NCBI GenBank assembly: GCA_949592205.1
Contig: CATIUR010000003.1
Span: 139,601,259 to 139,665,258, forward strand
Direction of reading: 5' to 3'
Length of the DNA: 64,000 bases
DNA from: Helichrysum umbraculigerum
Taxonomy: Eukaryota; Streptophyta; Magnoliopsida; Asterales; Asteraceae
Part shown: positions 62,246 to 64,000 of the stretch, piece after piece
Layout: each line of letters starts with the position of its first letter
How positions within the stretch are numbered: position 1 is the first letter of the stretch
Translations under genes and position numbers: made by a program
The notes under the pieces: model-generated
What the model was told of the DNA's origin: nothing
What the model saw: only the letters and a program-made list of their open reading frames with translations
Database searches by the model: none

Positions 62246-63116
62246 GGGTAAGGTTCAAATGAGACTAAAAATTTGTGTGAGAATAGAGGAACCAATGATA
62301 TGGTGCCATGTGTACAAAGAGAATACAAAACCCATTTACCCCTTAAGTTAAATATCTCACAAACGACAAATCAAAAAATTATGAAAATTGCACCATTAGA
62401 TTCAACGTTTGATCCTCTTCGATTTGCCGTCCATTAAGGCATACTTTCGACGAGTTTTGTTTTTTTTATTATTTTTAGTGGGTTTCACATTACTAACACG
62501 TGTGTTACAATGTTGCGTTTAGGGTTTAGGGTTTGGGGTTTAGGGGTTAGGGTTTAGGGTTTAGGGTTGGGAGTTTGGGGTTTCGTCCCCGAAACCCCAA
62601 ACTCCCAACCCTAAACCCCAAACCCTAAACGCTTTATAAAACTCTAAACCCTCCCCGAAACCCCAAACTCTCAACCCTAACCCCTAAACCCCAAACCCTA
62701 AACGCTTTATAAAACTCTAAACCCTAAATCATACTAAACCCTAAACCCTAAACCCTGCTAAACCCTAACACTCAACCCTACTAAACCCTAACACTCAACC
62801 ATGCTAAACCCTAACTCTACCTAACCCTAAACCCTAAATCAAATGAATAATCAATTAGTAACACATGTGTTACTAATATGTAAAACCCACCAAAAAATGA
62901 AAAAAAAAAAAAAGTTCGTAGGAAGTATGCCTTGATAGACGGCAAATCGAAGAGGATAAAACGCTGAAATATATGGTGCAATTTTCATGATTTTTCGACT
63001 TGTCGTTTGTGAGATATTTAATTTTTAAAAATGTGGATGAGAGAGAAAAAAGTGACACATGGCATATTGTGGTTGGTTCCCCCATTCTCACATAAAATAA
63101 ATGGTAAACTCTTCTC
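62246..63116. mobile_element. Foldback MITE carrying telomere-like repeats, copy 2
   Basis: Same family as 41509-42308: starts GGGTAAGGTTCAAATGAGAC and ends near GGTAAACTCTTCTC. The arms and the central telomere-like tract (62516-62843) are conserved. No target duplication is visible, so one edge may have eroded. It starts 16 bp after the right SINE repeat. Confidence 0.8.
62516..62843. repeat. Interstitial telomere-like repeats, second copy
   Basis: TTTAGGG-type units meet CCCTAAA-type units around GGGGTTTCGTCCCCGAAACC. An internal segment (GCTTTATAAAACTCTAAACC and neighbours) is duplicated here compared with the first copy, making the tract longer (328 against about 247 bp). Confidence 0.9.
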
Positions 63117-64000
63117 ATAGTTATTATTATGCGCTTTGCCCGGATTAATGATTATAACTACATTAACTAATCTTCTATTTATTGACTTTATAAGTCGAGT
63201 CTTTAATTGATTCTAATCTCGTATGAACTGTGGAGGACAAATATAGCAAGCACAAAAAAGGTAAGAAACTTGGTCAATACTAAAACTAATACTCGTAAAT
63301 AAATTGACTTTAATGCCTTGTAAATTTGTAAAAAACGTTAGATGTACGTGAAAAGCCAACTATATTAAAAAAATATTCAACATAAAGAGTTAGAAAGTAC
63401 CTTATTATGGGCTTTAAAGTATATAATATCAATCGTTATCTTATATACGACCAGATAACTTTTTGTATCGTTATCATTCATATTCATATTCATATTCATA
63501 TACATACATATTCAATTAGAATTAGAATTTCAAGAAGTATTGATAAGCCATTAGGCTTCAAGTGTTCATGTATCATATATGTAAGTGACAAGAAAGTGTC
63601 AATGACGCCACATAATCGTCAAGTCATATAAATGATCTTGTAAGAAGATGTAGAATGGTAATATAAGAACGGAATATTTTTAATAGGTGTGTATTTAAGC
63701 AATTAAAAAAGTATATGTTTTATATTGATACTTTCTGAAAAAACATTATAGAACTATAACCATAATACGTAATAATATATTGTTACTTGGTATAGATTTT
63801 TTTTTTCGGCAAAAAAGAATTTATAAAAATATTAAATCCGGAGAGCATGCATAGCGTCAAGCTGTTAAACATTCGAAACATATTTGGTACTAAATAAGCC
63901 TAGACTATTGAAGTAGACCGAAAATCATTGCATGTCTTCTGCACCTTGAAGGAATAAACATACGTACTCCGTTACTATCATCGACTCCATTAACTAATTG
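63117..64000. other. AT-rich end of window, no gene seen
   Basis: Only a short (CATATT)n tract at about 63475-63508 stands out. Confidence 0.4.

Overview
The window looks like nuclear DNA of a flowering plant, most likely a eudicot. Supporting signs are AT-rich intergenic DNA, GT-AG introns, CCCTAAA-type (Arabidopsis-style) telomere-like repeats, plant Ty3/gypsy chromovirus retrotransposons, plant Helitrons and many MITEs. The retroelement style resembles Asteraceae, but that is only an impression. No bacterial or organellar features were seen.

Layout. At 2.0-5.1 kb (+) lies a gene for a nuclear TFIIS-M/SPOC-domain protein, damaged by three one-base indels and an in-frame stop. Convergent with it is a gene for a CXXC zinc-binding protein of the UPF0587/CZIB family (-). 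Its exons 2-4 are at 5.3-6.0 kb and its exon 1 is at 48.77-48.87 kb. Intron 1 holds one 41.9-kb nested transposon block, 6540-48443, flanked by the 5-bp target duplication ACTAC. The outermost element is a Ty3/gypsy retrotransposon (element A, +) with a 4.1-kb LTR. Inside it are a tandem, truncated Ty3/gypsy pair (B1 and B2, -, 16.9-28.9 kb), a Helitron block (29.5-44.6 kb, RepHel gene on -) and part of a further LTR (C, 45.1-47.2 kb). The Helitron itself contains a solo LTR (D) and several foldback MULE-like MITEs. One of these MITEs carries telomere-like repeats and sits inside another MITE.

Right of the block, two genes look intact and convergent: a short-chain dehydrogenase/reductase (52.3-54.1 kb, +) and a PP2C phosphatase with a predicted N-myristoylation signal (54.4-56.7 kb, -). 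From 56.7 to 64 kb the sequence is intergenic, with a hAT-like MITE, a Helitron 3' end, a foldback MITE, a tRNA-derived SINE with target duplications, and a second copy of the telomere-repeat MITE.

Main points of interest: a host gene whose exons are 43 kb apart with a stop codon in its first CXXC motif; clusters of short GC-rich repeats, several palindromic, inside four different LTR families; and a MITE family carrying telomere-like repeats. I see no new enzymatic or defence system. All coordinates and splice sites were worked out by eye and no searches were run.
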